Shown: positions 44,317 through 53,646, counted from the stretch's first letter. The stretch is 64,000 bases of DNA from Marinobacter panjinensis (GCF_005298175.1 NZ_SZYH01000001.1:2170001-2234000); one strand, 5' to 3'. The notes: generated by a model not told the origin, from the sequence alone. Program-made: numbers and translations.

Positions 44317-45612
44317 ATGAACATACTCGTCATAGGCTCCGGCGGCCGCGAACACGCCCTCGCCTGGAAAGCCGCCCAATCCCCGGATGCGGATCGTGTC
44401 TTCGTGGCCCCCGGCAATGCCGGCACCGCCCGGGAACCAGGCCTGGAAAACATCAACATTGACGCGATGGACCTCAAGGGCCTGGCGGACTTTGCCGCTG
44501 CCAACAACGTCGGCCTGACCATTGTCGGCCCGGAAGCACCGCTGGTGGCAGGCATTGTCGACCTGTTCGAAGAACGTGGCCTGCGGGTGTTCGGCCCCAG
44601 CGCCGGCGCGGCACAACTGGAAGGTTCCAAGGCCTTCACCAAGGACTTTCTCGAGCGTCAGAAAATCCCCACCGCTGCTTACGGCAATTTCACGGATGTT
44701 GATCAGGCACTGGCCTACGTTCGCAAGCAGGGTGCACCCATCGTCGTTAAAGCCGATGGGCTGGCGGCCGGCAAGGGCGTCATCGTCGCAATGACTCTGG
44801 AAGAAGCTGAAGACGCCATTCGCGACATGCTGGCTGGCAATGCCTTTGGTGATGCAGGCAGCCGCGTGGTTGTCGAGGAGTTCCTTGAAGGCGAGGAAGC
44901 CAGCTTCATCGTTATGGTGGACGGCGAGCATGTGTTACCCATGGCCACCTCCCAGGACCACAAGCGCGTGGGCGACGGCGACACCGGCCCCAACACCGGT
45001 GGTATGGGCGCCTATTCTCCCGCCCCGGTCGTCACAGGCGATATCCACAAGCGCATCATGGACGAGGTAATCCACCCGACCGTTCGTGGCATGGCGGCGG
45101 AAGGCCATCCCTACAAAGGATTCCTCTATGCCGGCCTGATGATTGACGATAGCGGTGCCCCCAAGGTGATCGAGTTCAACTGCCGCTTCGGCGACCCGGA
45201 AACCCAGCCCATCATGCTGCGCATGAAATCGGACCTGGTAGAACTCTGCCAGGCTGCTATCGACGGCAAACTCGACCAGTGCAGCTCGGACTGGGACGAG
45301 CGCCCCGCCGTAGGCATTGTGCTGGCAGCGGGTGGCTATCCCGGAAGCTACAACAAAGGGGATGTCATATCGGGGTTGCCTGAAACAGAAACCGACGGTG
45401 AGAAAGTATTCCACGCGGGAACACGACTCAACGGGGATCAGGTTCTTACCAACGGCGGCCGCGTGCTATGCGCCACTGCCCTTGGACAGTCTGTCACAGA
45501 AGCCCGGCAGCGCGCCTACGAGCTCGCCGCAAGGATCCAGTGGGAAGGCGTATTCTGCCGCAAGGATATTGCTTTTCGGGCCGTTGCTAGGGAAAACTCT
45601 GCCAGCACCTGA
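44317..45612 (+). CDS. purD: Phosphoribosylamine-glycine ligase
   Basis: Second step of purine synthesis, an ATP-grasp ligase. The 431-residue protein shows NILVIGSGGREHALAWK, IVVKADGLAAGKGVIVA, DHKRVGDGDTGPNTGGMGAY and EFNCRFGDPETQPIM. The ATG at 44317 is chosen because AGGA lies 8 bases upstream; another ATG at 44308 overlaps that site. Ends just before a strong terminator. Confidence 0.97.
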   Translation: MNILVIGSGGREHALAWKAAQSPDADRVFVAPGNAGTAREPGLENINIDAMDLKGLADFAAANNVGLTIVGPEAPLVAGIVDLFEERGLRVFGPSAGAAQLEGSKAFTKDFLERQKIPTAAYGNFTDVDQALAYVRKQGAPIVVKADGLAAGKGVIVAMTLEEAEDAIRDMLAGNAFGDAGSRVVVEEFLEGEEASFIVMVDGEHVLPMATSQDHKRVGDGDTGPNTGGMGAYSPAPVVTGDIHKRIMDEVIHPTVRGMAAEGHPYKGFLYAGLMIDDSGAPKVIEFNCRFGDPETQPIMLRMKSDLVELCQAAIDGKLDQCSSDWDERPAVGIVLAAGGYPGSYNKGDVISGLPETETDGEKVFHAGTRLNGDQVLTNGGRVLCATALGQSVTEARQRAYELAARIQWEGVFCRKDIAFRAVARENSAST

Positions 45613-45622
45613 TGGCGGAATG

Positions 45623-45661
45623 CCACCAAAAAAGCCCGGTCTCGCCGGGCTTTTTTGGTGG
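45623..45661. terminator. Bidirectional terminator between purD and the thioesterase gene
   Basis: CCACCAAAAAAGCCCGG-TCTCG-CCGGGCTTTTTTGGTGG: a perfect 17-bp stem with a 5-base loop and internal A/T tracts. It closes purHD on the plus strand and the ABC-transporter operon on the minus strand. Confidence 0.95.
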
Positions 45662-45682
45662 TTGATACCTGGAAGGGTCAAA

Positions 45683-46102
45683 TCAGGAAATCAGGATACG
45701 CTCAAGCGCCTCACGAATGGTTTGAGGAATCGCAGCAGCGCGATTCTGTTCCCGGTCAACAAACACGTGGACGACCTGGCCAAGCGCAGCCGGGTCCACA
45801 TCGCCGTTCCTGAACAGACCCAGCTCGTACGTCACCGAGCTGTTGCCGATCCTGATCACCCTGAGCCCGGCCTCCAGTGCGTCCGGATACGCCACCGGTT
45901 TTTTGAACTGACAGTTGGAGTTGACCACGTATCCAACCACCGGTGCATTATTGATATCCAGCCCGCCAACCTCGATCAGGTACCGGTTGATGGTGGTGTC
46001 AAAGTAGGAGTAGTAGGTCACATTGTTCACATGCCCGTATATATCGTTATCCATCCACCGGGTGGTGATAGGGTAAACAACACCAAACTCATCTCGTTCC
46101 AC
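45683..46102 (-). CDS. Hotdog-fold acyl-CoA thioesterase (4HBT family)
   Basis: A 139-residue protein with the 4-hydroxybenzoyl-CoA thioesterase type motif TRWMDNDIYGHVNNVTYYSY, where the Asp is the likely catalytic residue, followed by the helix FDTTINRYLIE and strands of the hotdog fold. The start is GTG with GGAG upstream. It lies 36 bp after the alcohol dehydrogenase stop and before the terminator, so it is probably the last gene of the sigma-54 operon. The acyl substrate is unknown. Confidence 0.85.
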   Translation of the reverse strand: MERDEFGVVYPITTRWMDNDIYGHVNNVTYYSYFDTTINRYLIEVGGLDINNAPVVGYVVNSNCQFKKPVAYPDALEAGLRVIRIGNSSVTYELGLFRNGDVDPAALGQVVHVFVDREQNRAAAIPQTIREALERILIS

Positions 46103-46138
46103 AGATTTCTCCGTCTACCAGTGTTATTGCGTTATGGC

Positions 46139-47269
46139 CTAATCAAACAGCACAACCTGTCGAACGGCCTTGCCGGAAGCCAGTTTCTCGAATCCGTCAT
46201 TGATCTCATCCAGCGTCAGGGTGTCACTGAGCAATTTGTCCACCGGTAATTTGCCCTGGCGGAACAGGGTGACATAACGGGCAAGGTCGCGAACCGGCAC
46301 ACAGCTACCGACATAGCTCCCCTTGAGCGTGCGCTCTTCTGCCACCAGACTCACCTGCTGGATAGACACTTTCTTTTCCGGGTGGGCCAGGCCACCGGTG
46401 ACGGTGGTTCCACCACGGCGAGTGATCTGGTAGGCGAATTCCAGGGCTTTTTCAGACCCGGCCATTTCAATAGCACAGTCAACACCGCCGTTGGTCAATG
46501 CCTTGATCCTGTCGACACAACCCTCTTCACCGGAGTTAAAGGCGTGGGTGGCACCAAGTTCTTTGGCCAGTGCCAGTTTGCTGTCGTCCAGATCGATGGC
46601 AATCACCTCACCCGCGCCTGCAACCAGAGCCCCCAGCACACTGTTCAGACCAACGCCGCCGAGGCCGATCACAGCAACGGTCTGGCCTGCCTTGATATCT
46701 GCCGAGTTGATCGCGGCCCCCACACCCGTCAATACGGCGCAACCGAAAAGTGCAGCGTGATGCAAGGGCAGATCCGCATCAACCTTGACCAGTGAATCCC
46801 GCGACACCACCGCGTGGTCCGCAAAGGCGGATACCCCCAGGTGGTGGTTGACCGGGGTGCCGTCCGCCCGATGCAGCCGGTGCTCACCGCTGACCAGAGT
46901 GCCAGCATTGTTGGTTTTTGCCGCCGGCTCACACAGGGCCGGACGGCCTTCTGCACAGGGAGCGCAGTGTCCACAACTGGGCACAAACACTGCGACCACA
47001 TGATCTCCGACACTGAGGTCGCGGACGCCATTGCCGACCGCCTCAACGATACCGGCTGCTTCATGGCCCAACGCCATCGGCACAGGCCTGGGGCGGTTGC
47101 CGTCAATAACGGAGAGATCGGAATGGCACAGGCCGGCTGCTTTGATCTTTACCAGCACTTCATTGTCGCCGGGCGGAGACAGCTCCAACTCTTCGATCAC
47201 CAGGGGCCTGGTGTTCTGATAAGGGCGCTCTGCCCCGATGGCTTGCAAAACTGCGGCTCGAATTTTCAT
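46139..47269 (-). CDS. Zinc-dependent alcohol dehydrogenase
   Basis: A 376-residue medium-chain dehydrogenase, class III-like. Catalytic zinc ligands are in AAGLCHSDLSV and LGHEAAGIVEAVG; the structural zinc site has four Cys in SCGHCAPCAEGRPALC. The NAD-binding Rossmann motif is VIGLGGVGLNSVLG, with Asp (IAIDLDD) after it favouring NAD over NADP. It starts 33 bp after the last ABC ATPase gene, so it is probably in the same operon. It likely oxidises the imported alcohol or a derivative; no specific substrate can be named. Confidence 0.9.
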   Translation of the reverse strand: MKIRAAVLQAIGAERPYQNTRPLVIEELELSPPGDNEVLVKIKAAGLCHSDLSVIDGNRPRPVPMALGHEAAGIVEAVGNGVRDLSVGDHVVAVFVPSCGHCAPCAEGRPALCEPAAKTNNAGTLVSGEHRLHRADGTPVNHHLGVSAFADHAVVSRDSLVKVDADLPLHHAALFGCAVLTGVGAAINSADIKAGQTVAVIGLGGVGLNSVLGALVAGAGEVIAIDLDDSKLALAKELGATHAFNSGEEGCVDRIKALTNGGVDCAIEMAGSEKALEFAYQITRRGGTTVTGGLAHPEKKVSIQQVSLVAEERTLKGSYVGSCVPVRDLARYVTLFRQGKLPVDKLLSDTLTLDEINDGFEKLASGKAVRQVVLFD

Positions 47270-47302
47270 GGCGTATTTCCTCAGTCGGTTTCTGTTCTAT
47301 GG

Positions 47303-47977
47303 TCAGGCCAACGAAGCAGACGGGTCCTTTCGGCCCGCGGTTACGGATCCGCGCTCAATGCGCCAGGTGGCGTCCACCAGATCAGCGGAGTGGCTATCGT
47401 CGGATTCCGCGATCAGTACCGTCAGGCCCTCTGCGCGCAGGTCGGCAATGACCTCGGACAAACGCCTGGCCAGGACCGGTGCGACACCTTCAAACGGCTC
47501 ATCCAGCAGAATCAGTTCCCGACCCGGAATCAGCGCCCGGCCCAAGGCCACGAGTTTCTGCTGGCCGCCGGACAACTGCAGGGCCTTTCGCTCACCGAAG
47601 TCCGCAATTTCAGGCATCAGCGAATAGACCCATTTCAGGCGTTCTTCACCATCCTTGATGTTATTGGCCCACGCCGGCATGAGCATGTTCTCCGACACAG
47701 TCAGGTCCGGTATCAGCCTGCGGTCCTCCGGCATGTAACTGATGCGTAGATTGGCCCGTCGGTGGGACGGCAGTTTGCTGATGTCCTGGCCTTTGAAGGT
47801 AATGGATCCCCGGGTCGCAGGCAGAAGACCCATAATGGCGCGAATCAGCGTGGTCTTGCCGGCGCCGTTATGGCCGATCAGACCTGCCATCTGGCCCTGC
47901 GGAATGCTCAGGTTAATGTCCCGCAGAATACTGATACCCTCAATGGAAACGTCGAGATTAGCAATTTCAAGGCTCAT
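47303..47977 (-). CDS. Branched-chain-type ABC transporter ATPase (LivF-like)
   Basis: A 224-residue ATPase with Walker A GHNGAGKTT, signature LSGGQQK, Walker B LILLDEPFEG. The ordering places it as the LivF homologue of a HAAT-type importer. It begins 1 base before the upstream ATPase stop region and is co-transcribed with it. HAAT systems carry amino acids, urea or other small organics; the family alone does not set the substrate. Confidence 0.9.
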   Translation of the reverse strand: MSLEIANLDVSIEGISILRDINLSIPQGQMAGLIGHNGAGKTTLIRAIMGLLPATRGSITFKGQDISKLPSHRRANLRISYMPEDRRLIPDLTVSENMLMPAWANNIKDGEERLKWVYSLMPEIADFGERKALQLSGGQQKLVALGRALIPGRELILLDEPFEGVAPVLARRLSEVIADLRAEGLTVLIAESDDSHSADLVDATWRIERGSVTAGRKDPSASLA

Positions 47978-47978
47978 T

Positions 47979-48752
47979 TCAGGCGCCTCCTTCGGTTTTA
48001 GCCGTCTTCGGCTTGCCGGTCACCAGTTCCTGGACCTTCTCATCCGCCAGTACTTCGTCCACCGGGCCGTCCTTGATCACAATACCACTGGCAAAGGCCA
48101 ATACCCGCGTCACGTATCGCTGAACAATTTCCATGTCATGCTCAACGAACAATACCGTCAGGCCCCGCTGGCGAACCGCCTCCATTACCGTGTCCATCAA
48201 GGTGTATTTCTCTTCCACGCTGACACCGCTGGTGGGCTCATCAAGCAGCAACATCCGGGGGCTCCCCAGCATGGCAATGGCAATGTCCAGCAGCTTGCGT
48301 GCCCCCTGAGGCATGGCGGTAACCATTTCATTACGGTACTGCGCGATGTTCATCTGGGCCAGAATTTCTCCAGCCGCTTCCAGCCGCTTTGCCGTGTGCA
48401 CCGGCCGAATCATCTGGAACTGTTGATGGTCAGCAGCCGCCAGAGCGATCGCCAGGTTGTCGATCACCGGAAGTTCCAGAAACAATTGCGGAATCTGGAA
48501 AGAACGGGTCAGTCCCTTTCTCATCAACTTGCGTGGCCCGAGGCCCTTGATGGGTTTACCCCCGAACTCAATGGTGCCGCTGGACGGAGGCAGGTAACCG
48601 GTCACCATGTTGATGAAGGTGGTCTTCCCGGCGCCGTTCGCCCCAATGACACCGACAATCTCCCCTTCGGTGATGGTTACATTGATGTCTTCAGCGGCTG
48701 TCACCGCACCAAAATACCGGGACAAACCGACGGTTTTGAGAATCTCGGTCAT
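47979..48752 (-). CDS. Branched-chain-type ABC transporter ATPase (LivG-like)
   Basis: A 257-residue ATPase with Walker A GANGAGKTT, an atypical signature region MPQGARKLLDIAIAM in place of LSGGQ-type, Walker B MLLLDEPTSG and the switch His in FVEHDMEIV. The long insert between Walker A and signature with LTRSFQIPQLF is typical of LivG. It overlaps the LivM-type permease by 4 bp. Confidence 0.9.
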   Translation of the reverse strand: MTEILKTVGLSRYFGAVTAAEDINVTITEGEIVGVIGANGAGKTTFINMVTGYLPPSSGTIEFGGKPIKGLGPRKLMRKGLTRSFQIPQLFLELPVIDNLAIALAAADHQQFQMIRPVHTAKRLEAAGEILAQMNIAQYRNEMVTAMPQGARKLLDIAIAMLGSPRMLLLDEPTSGVSVEEKYTLMDTVMEAVRQRGLTVLFVEHDMEIVQRYVTRVLAFASGIVIKDGPVDEVLADEKVQELVTGKPKTAKTEGGA

Positions 48753-49693
48753 GAGGCCACCCCTTTCTTGCGGGTAAACAGGCTCCAGATGCCTTTGGGC
48801 AGGAAGAGAATGATCAGCAGTAGCACGATACCCAGGATCATTTGCCAGGCATTGGGCGCCAGTTCAATGGCATAGGTTCTTACCAGGGTGAAGATCAACG
48901 CGGCGATAAAGGGGGCCGCCACATGTCCTGTACCGCCGAGGATAGCGATGAACACGAACTCACCGGAAATGGTCCAGTAGGCCATGGTGGGGTCGACATG
49001 GCCAGCGGCCAGCGCAGTCATGGAACCGCCAATAGAGCCGACCGCAGCCGCTATCACATAGTTGATATAGAGCACCTGCTTGCGCGATACCCCCATGTAC
49101 TCAACCCGCACTTCGTTTTCCCGGATTGCCTCGCAGGCCAGGCCGAGACTGGAGCGGAAATAACGATTGAGAAACAGGGCAATGCCCAGCGCTAACCCGA
49201 GCGCCAGCAGCAGGGCGGTCCTTGAACTGCTCTCACCTGAACCCGGGGAGAAGCCCAGGATAGTCCAGTCCACAACACCGAAGCCGTCTGTGCTTCCCAG
49301 CCCATGGCTTTTGACCAGAAGCCCGTACAGAATCATCGAGAACGCCAGGGACAACATAGCGAAGAATATTTCCCGGTAGCGCGTGACAAGCAGCCCCAGA
49401 ATCATGGCAACGCCAACCGTCACCGCGACACCAAGAACAATCAACAGCAGAGCATCCGTTATGCCCAGATAACGGCCACCCAGACCCACAGCGTAGCCGC
49501 CAAGGCAATAGAACAGCCCCTGACCAAACGACACCAGGCCCGCCCGCATAAGCATAACCACCCCCATCACCACCAGAGCAGTGGAAATAGCCAGGGTGGC
49601 GGTAAAAACAAGCCAGTTCGGAACCACCAGTGACGCCAGGGCAATGGCGACGGCGGCACCTATCAGGGCAATTTCGCTTTTTCCCAGGATCAT
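48749..49693 (-). CDS. Branched-chain-type ABC transporter permease (LivM-like)
   Basis: A 314-residue inner-membrane protein with about eight to ten helices. The EAA-like cytoplasmic loop is FRSSLGLACEAIRENEVRVE, followed by GVSRKQVLYINYVIAAAVGS. FGQGLFYCLGGYAVGLGGRY is the usual LivM N-terminal block. Its start overlaps the LivH-type stop. Confidence 0.9.
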   Translation of the reverse strand: MILGKSEIALIGAAVAIALASLVVPNWLVFTATLAISTALVVMGVVMLMRAGLVSFGQGLFYCLGGYAVGLGGRYLGITDALLLIVLGVAVTVGVAMILGLLVTRYREIFFAMLSLAFSMILYGLLVKSHGLGSTDGFGVVDWTILGFSPGSGESSSRTALLLALGLALGIALFLNRYFRSSLGLACEAIRENEVRVEYMGVSRKQVLYINYVIAAAVGSIGGSMTALAAGHVDPTMAYWTISGEFVFIAILGGTGHVAAPFIAALIFTLVRTYAIELAPNAWQMILGIVLLLIILFLPKGIWSLFTRKKGVAS

Positions 49694-50592
49694 CAGATTT
49701 TCCTCGCAATCACCTGGCCAAACAGGCCATGGGGTCGGAAGATCAACACTCCAGCCATCACGGCGTAAATGATGAACAGTTCCAGTTCGGGCATGGTGTG
49801 GATAGACGTCGCTCGCGCAAGACCGACGATGACAGCGCCCACGGCCGCGCCGGTGATGCTTCCCAGGCCGCCGGTCACCACGACTGCAAAAGCCAGTACA
49901 ATGACCTCAATCCCGAGTCCCGGTACCACGGAGATAATGGGAGCTGTAATACCGCCGGCGATGGCGCCCAGAGTTGCCCCGATCATGAAGGTGATAGTGA
50001 ACATGCGGCGCACATTAACGCCCATGGCTTCGGACACTTCCCGGTCGTGAATGATGGAACGCAGGATCTTGCCGATCTTTGTGCGCTCAAGCCAGAACCA
50101 CAAGCCCACGCCAATAACGACCGAGACCACCAGTACCAGCAGGTCGTAACGGGATACAGTCAGTACATCAATGTTGATCCGGCCGAGAGCGGCGTATGGT
50201 TGATACGCAAAGTAAGGTGTCGTGCCCCAGATCAGCTTCATTACGTCTTCGAGAATCAACAATACGGCAAACGTAATCAGCAGCATCAGGATCTCATCGC
50301 GACCATACATAAGCTTCAGTATGCCTCGCTCAATGGCCAGCCCGGTTAGCGCACCGATCAATATCGCGGAGGCTGCGATAATGGCAAATGCCATGGCCAG
50401 ATTCTCTCCGCCCCCGGAGTAATACCACCCCAGCGCCGAAGCGGCGGCATAGGCCCCCAGGGCGTAGAGGCTTCCGTGGGCCATGTTCAGAATTCTCATA
50501 ACGCCGTAGATGACAGTCAAACCCGCCGCCACCAGAAACAACCAGGACGCGTAGATGAAACCGTCGATCAATATTGCCCAGACCGTTAGCAT
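49693..50592 (-). CDS. Branched-chain-type ABC transporter permease (LivH-like)
   Basis: A 299-residue inner-membrane protein with LivH-type blocks: GLTVIYGVMRILNMAHGSLY near the N-terminus and the cytoplasmic loop RTKIGKILRSIIHDREVSEA followed by MGVNVRRMFTITF. AGGAG precedes the ATG at 50592. It forms the membrane channel with the LivM-type protein. Confidence 0.91.
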   Translation of the reverse strand: MLTVWAILIDGFIYASWLFLVAAGLTVIYGVMRILNMAHGSLYALGAYAAASALGWYYSGGGENLAMAFAIIAASAILIGALTGLAIERGILKLMYGRDEILMLLITFAVLLILEDVMKLIWGTTPYFAYQPYAALGRINIDVLTVSRYDLLVLVVSVVIGVGLWFWLERTKIGKILRSIIHDREVSEAMGVNVRRMFTITFMIGATLGAIAGGITAPIISVVPGLGIEVIVLAFAVVVTGGLGSITGAAVGAVIVGLARATSIHTMPELELFIIYAVMAGVLIFRPHGLFGQVIARKI

Positions 50593-50655
50593 CGGTGTGT
50601 ACTCCTAATATCGGTCCACCGGCCGCCTTTCAGCGGCCGGTGGTTGATCAGTGGA

Positions 50656-51975
50656 TCAGTTACAGTCGACCCCCGGGAAGCCTTCCTTGATCCATTGCTG
50701 GGCGTTGTAGCCATCCGGAGCAGACACACACTCGCCGGAATAGGACCGGACATTGCGCAGTTCAGCCTCACCATTCTCAAAATGGTATTCACCGTAGGAC
50801 ATTGGCTGCAGGGCCTGATGACCACCCGCCAGGGCCATGCGCACAGTACCGCTTACGGATTCGAACTCGGCACCTTTGAGTGCTGCGGCCAGTTGCTCAG
50901 AACTGGGCACACCCTCGGCGCCAGAACTATCGGCGGCGAACTTCAGAGCCAGGACCGCTTGAGCGGCCTTAGAGGCCGGATAGCTTGGAGGTGTTCCATG
51001 CTCAGCAACATAAGCTTTGGTAAACCATTCGCTCAGGTCATTTTCCGGCATGAAGCCGCCGAAGGGCCCGCGACCACCCAGAATCGTGCCATTGGGTGCC
51101 TGGCCGTCAAAACGGTGCAAGCCGGATTCACCGGTGGTAAGAATCGCTGTCGCTTGCGACAGCAGGCCACGCACGTTTGCCTGAGCGGTGAAGGACTCCA
51201 TATCCCCGCCCCACATGGACGAGTGAACAATGTCTGGACGCTGGGTCTGGAGTGCTGAAATCTCAGTACTGTAACTGCCCTGGAAAAGCTGTGGCGTCTG
51301 GTTATTGACGATTTCAGCCTCCGGCATCAGTTGCGCCATGGCCAGGGTAAAATCCTGCCAGGAATCCTGTCCCCAGGCGTAGTTCTGCTGAATACCAGCA
51401 ATGCGGACAGCGTCCGGACGGGTTTCCGCCAGATAGCGTGCCGCCCCCACGTTATCCGCGACTGCGTCGAGACCGGTACGGAACATGTACTGGGGATCTT
51501 CAATCTCCTGGAACAGACGGGAGGTACCGCAGTCGAAAGCGATGGTGAACATCTTCATCTCTTCGGCCACCGGCCCGATCGCCAGGCAGTCGCCGGAGGA
51601 GATATAACCGATCACTGCATCGACGTCCTGGCGCTGAACCAGATTCCGGTACTCTTCAACCTGCTTGGTAGGACCACCCGCTTCATCGACGACAACAGAT
51701 TCGAGTGTCAGGCCATTCACGCCTTTGGTGTTATAAGGCGCTGGCAGACTGCCTTCGTTGATCGCCTTGATCACGATCTCTGCCCCTTGGGCAGCAGGTA
51801 CGCCAAATGGCCCCGAGGCACCACCAGAAAGAAAGGTCACGAACCCCAGTTTGAAGGATTCCTCGGCACTGGCGGTTGCTGCCATACCCATGACACCGAC
51901 CGATGCCATGGCCACAGACGTTGCGGTACCCAGAAGCGTTTTTTGCCAGATGGGCCGTTGATTGGAATTTTTCAT
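50656..51975 (-). CDS. ABC transporter substrate-binding protein, type I periplasmic fold
   Basis: A 439-residue secreted protein. The signal peptide ends near ATASAEESFK; the mature part is a Peripla_BP_6 protein (FKLGFVTFLSGGASGPFGVP, AQGAEIVIKAINEG, DAVIGYISSGDCLAIGPVAE). Four Cys occur in the mature protein, including a C-terminal SGECVSAP and VDCN. It is immediately upstream of the permeases and is the likely main receptor of the transporter. The upstream gap of 86 bases has no clear promoter, so it is probably transcribed from the site at 53506-53521. Confidence 0.9.
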   Translation of the reverse strand: MKNSNQRPIWQKTLLGTATSVAMASVGVMGMAATASAEESFKLGFVTFLSGGASGPFGVPAAQGAEIVIKAINEGSLPAPYNTKGVNGLTLESVVVDEAGGPTKQVEEYRNLVQRQDVDAVIGYISSGDCLAIGPVAEEMKMFTIAFDCGTSRLFQEIEDPQYMFRTGLDAVADNVGAARYLAETRPDAVRIAGIQQNYAWGQDSWQDFTLAMAQLMPEAEIVNNQTPQLFQGSYSTEISALQTQRPDIVHSSMWGGDMESFTAQANVRGLLSQATAILTTGESGLHRFDGQAPNGTILGGRGPFGGFMPENDLSEWFTKAYVAEHGTPPSYPASKAAQAVLALKFAADSSGAEGVPSSEQLAAALKGAEFESVSGTVRMALAGGHQALQPMSYGEYHFENGEAELRNVRSYSGECVSAPDGYNAQQWIKEGFPGVDCN

Positions 51976-52061
51976 TTTGTTCTCCTTGATTGTTGTTTTC
52001 TGTCGTACTTAAGGTTGTGCTTTTTTTTGCCTTCATTGGTTTGAGTAGTGACCAATCGCGG

Positions 52062-53432
52062 TCAGCCACCGGGTTCACCGCGTCGCTTTTTCACCAAAGC
52101 GGGGGACGGTTTCAGGGATTCAGCATCGTAGACAACCCAGTTGCCCAACATGACGCGGGCAGGAGGGTATTGATCGTTGGCCACGGGCGTTCCGATGGCC
52201 TGGGCCTGAACGATCTGGTGGGTATCCGGGTCGATGTAGGAAACGTAGCCCTCGGGATCTTTAGGCAGGGGTATCTCCAGCCCTTCCAGCGCCTCGATCA
52301 TGGCGTCGGTATCGGTCGCATCGCCGGCAATACGGATCGCCCGGGCTATGGCCAACATGCCAGCGTAGGCCCCCTGGGCGGAATAGCTCGGGTAACGGCC
52401 GGATAGCTCGTGAAAGCGGGTAACGAACCGGCGGTTCTGCTCCGTCTCCGGCCAGTTCACGTGATGACGTGCAGACAGTATGAGCCCTTCCGGTGGATCA
52501 TCCTTCAGGCTGACAAGGGTTTCGTAATCACCGCCGGCATCAAAATTGGCAACCCGCATGTGGCTGAACAACTGCGTGGTACGGGCCTGTTCCAGAAAAG
52601 CAATAAAATCACCGCCCCAGAGAGAAACCACCAGCACATCCGGCGGGGACTCCAATAGTGACTGGATGTAAAGCGAATAGTCCGGTTCATACAACTTGGG
52701 CCAATAAGTACCGGTTACCTCGTAGCGGGTGCCGTTCTGATTCAGGGCTTGCCTGAGATCGCGCCAGGCGACCCGACCGTATTCATAATCTGGCCCCAGG
52801 AAAGCAAGTTTCTGCCAACCGTTTTTCTCCTGAAGTTCTGCCAGGTAACGGGCACCGGCTGCGTGTGAATACCAGGTGTCACTCGATACCCGGAAATAGT
52901 AGCGATGCCCCTCCTCGAGGGAGGCTCGTGATGACGCGTGATCGGTCCCCACCATGATGATCTTGCGCTGTTTCGCCAATCGGCTGACGGCCATCCCAAC
53001 ACCGGAGCTGACCATGCCACAGAGAATATTCGCCTCGTCGTTCTGAATGAAGTCTTCAGCCATCCGCACCGCGAACGATGCCTTGGAGCGGGAATCGTCC
53101 ACAATCACCCGCAGGCGCGGAGCATCAGGGTCAGAGGAGAGTTCTTCGAGAGCAAGCTGGATGGCTACAATGCTGTCCCGGCCAAAGCTGGCGGAGCGGC
53201 CGGTCATCGGATACATGCAGGCAACAGTGGCATCGGCATGGCTGTCGTCTACCCCCAACTCTACCCTGCCCACCGGTGGAGTCGATGGCTGGGCCGGCGC
53301 TTCTGCACGGAGGGCGCCACTGGCGAGCAATACAATCGCTGCCAAACAGAGCTGCCGTGGCCGCTGGCAAGACCAGAAGCGGTGCAACAGGGTCGGTACT
53401 GTCTGGTACAGGCGGGGGTTCAGTCCCGGCAA
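52062..53432 (-). CDS. Second ABC substrate-binding protein of the cluster
   Basis: A 456-residue protein of the same periplasmic-binding fold (ATVACMYPMTGRSASFGRDS, LCGMVSSGVGMAVSRLAKQR, WGGDFIAFLEQARTTQ) but clearly diverged from the other one. The start is TTG, supported by GGGAGG five bases upstream. A hydrophobic stretch LCLAAIVLLASGALRAEA serves as a signal peptide after a longer basic N-terminus. It is the first gene behind the sigma-54 promoter. Two binding proteins for one permease set suggests either a second ligand or a sensory partner for the kinase. Confidence 0.86.
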   Translation of the reverse strand: MPGLNPRLYQTVPTLLHRFWSCQRPRQLCLAAIVLLASGALRAEAPAQPSTPPVGRVELGVDDSHADATVACMYPMTGRSASFGRDSIVAIQLALEELSSDPDAPRLRVIVDDSRSKASFAVRMAEDFIQNDEANILCGMVSSGVGMAVSRLAKQRKIIMVGTDHASSRASLEEGHRYYFRVSSDTWYSHAAGARYLAELQEKNGWQKLAFLGPDYEYGRVAWRDLRQALNQNGTRYEVTGTYWPKLYEPDYSLYIQSLLESPPDVLVVSLWGGDFIAFLEQARTTQLFSHMRVANFDAGGDYETLVSLKDDPPEGLILSARHHVNWPETEQNRRFVTRFHELSGRYPSYSAQGAYAGMLAIARAIRIAGDATDTDAMIEALEGLEIPLPKDPEGYVSYIDPDTHQIVQAQAIGTPVANDQYPPARVMLGNWVVYDAESLKPSPALVKKRRGEPGG

Positions 53433-53505
53433 GTCAGCCTCCCGAGCCGGTCGTGTCCGGCGTATGGTTTTGGATTATTGTTGTAAACCAGTTACAGGGA
53501 GGTGT

Positions 53506-53521
53506 AGCAAGAGTGAGGCCA
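53506..53521 (-). promoter_or_regulatory. Sigma-54 (-24/-12) promoter
   Basis: On the minus strand TGGCCTCACTCTTGCT matches the consensus TGGCAC-N5-TTGCW with exactly ten bases between GG and GC. Transcription should start near 53495, about 63 bases before the TTG start of the first binding-protein gene. Confidence 0.85.
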
Positions 53522-53594
53522 ATGCCCTAAAGCGGGGCCGGAGTCCGGCGTGAGAGGCCCTCCACTTCACTATTGAGCGGTAAAAACAGGAAGA

Positions 53595-53646
53595 ATGAGC
53601 GTTATCCGCTCATTTATGACAGCAAGTATGAGCGGAAAGCGCTCAT
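53595..53646. promoter_or_regulatory. Tandem palindromic activator sites for the NtrC-type regulator
   Basis: Two perfect palindromes ATGAGCG-TTATC-CGCTCAT (53595-53613) and ATGAGCG-GAAAG-CGCTCAT (53628-53646) have identical 7-bp arms, 5-base spacers and centres 33 bp apart, about three helical turns. They are centred near -109 and -142 from the predicted sigma-54 start, the normal place for an enhancer-type site. The second overlaps the stop of the regulator gene. Confidence 0.82.

Noticed and set aside
52020..52032. Possible sigma-54 site before the first permease-side binding-protein gene
   Set aside because: On the minus strand GG and GC are separated by nine bases (GGC-A8-GC), one short of the strict spacing, and no palindromes are near.
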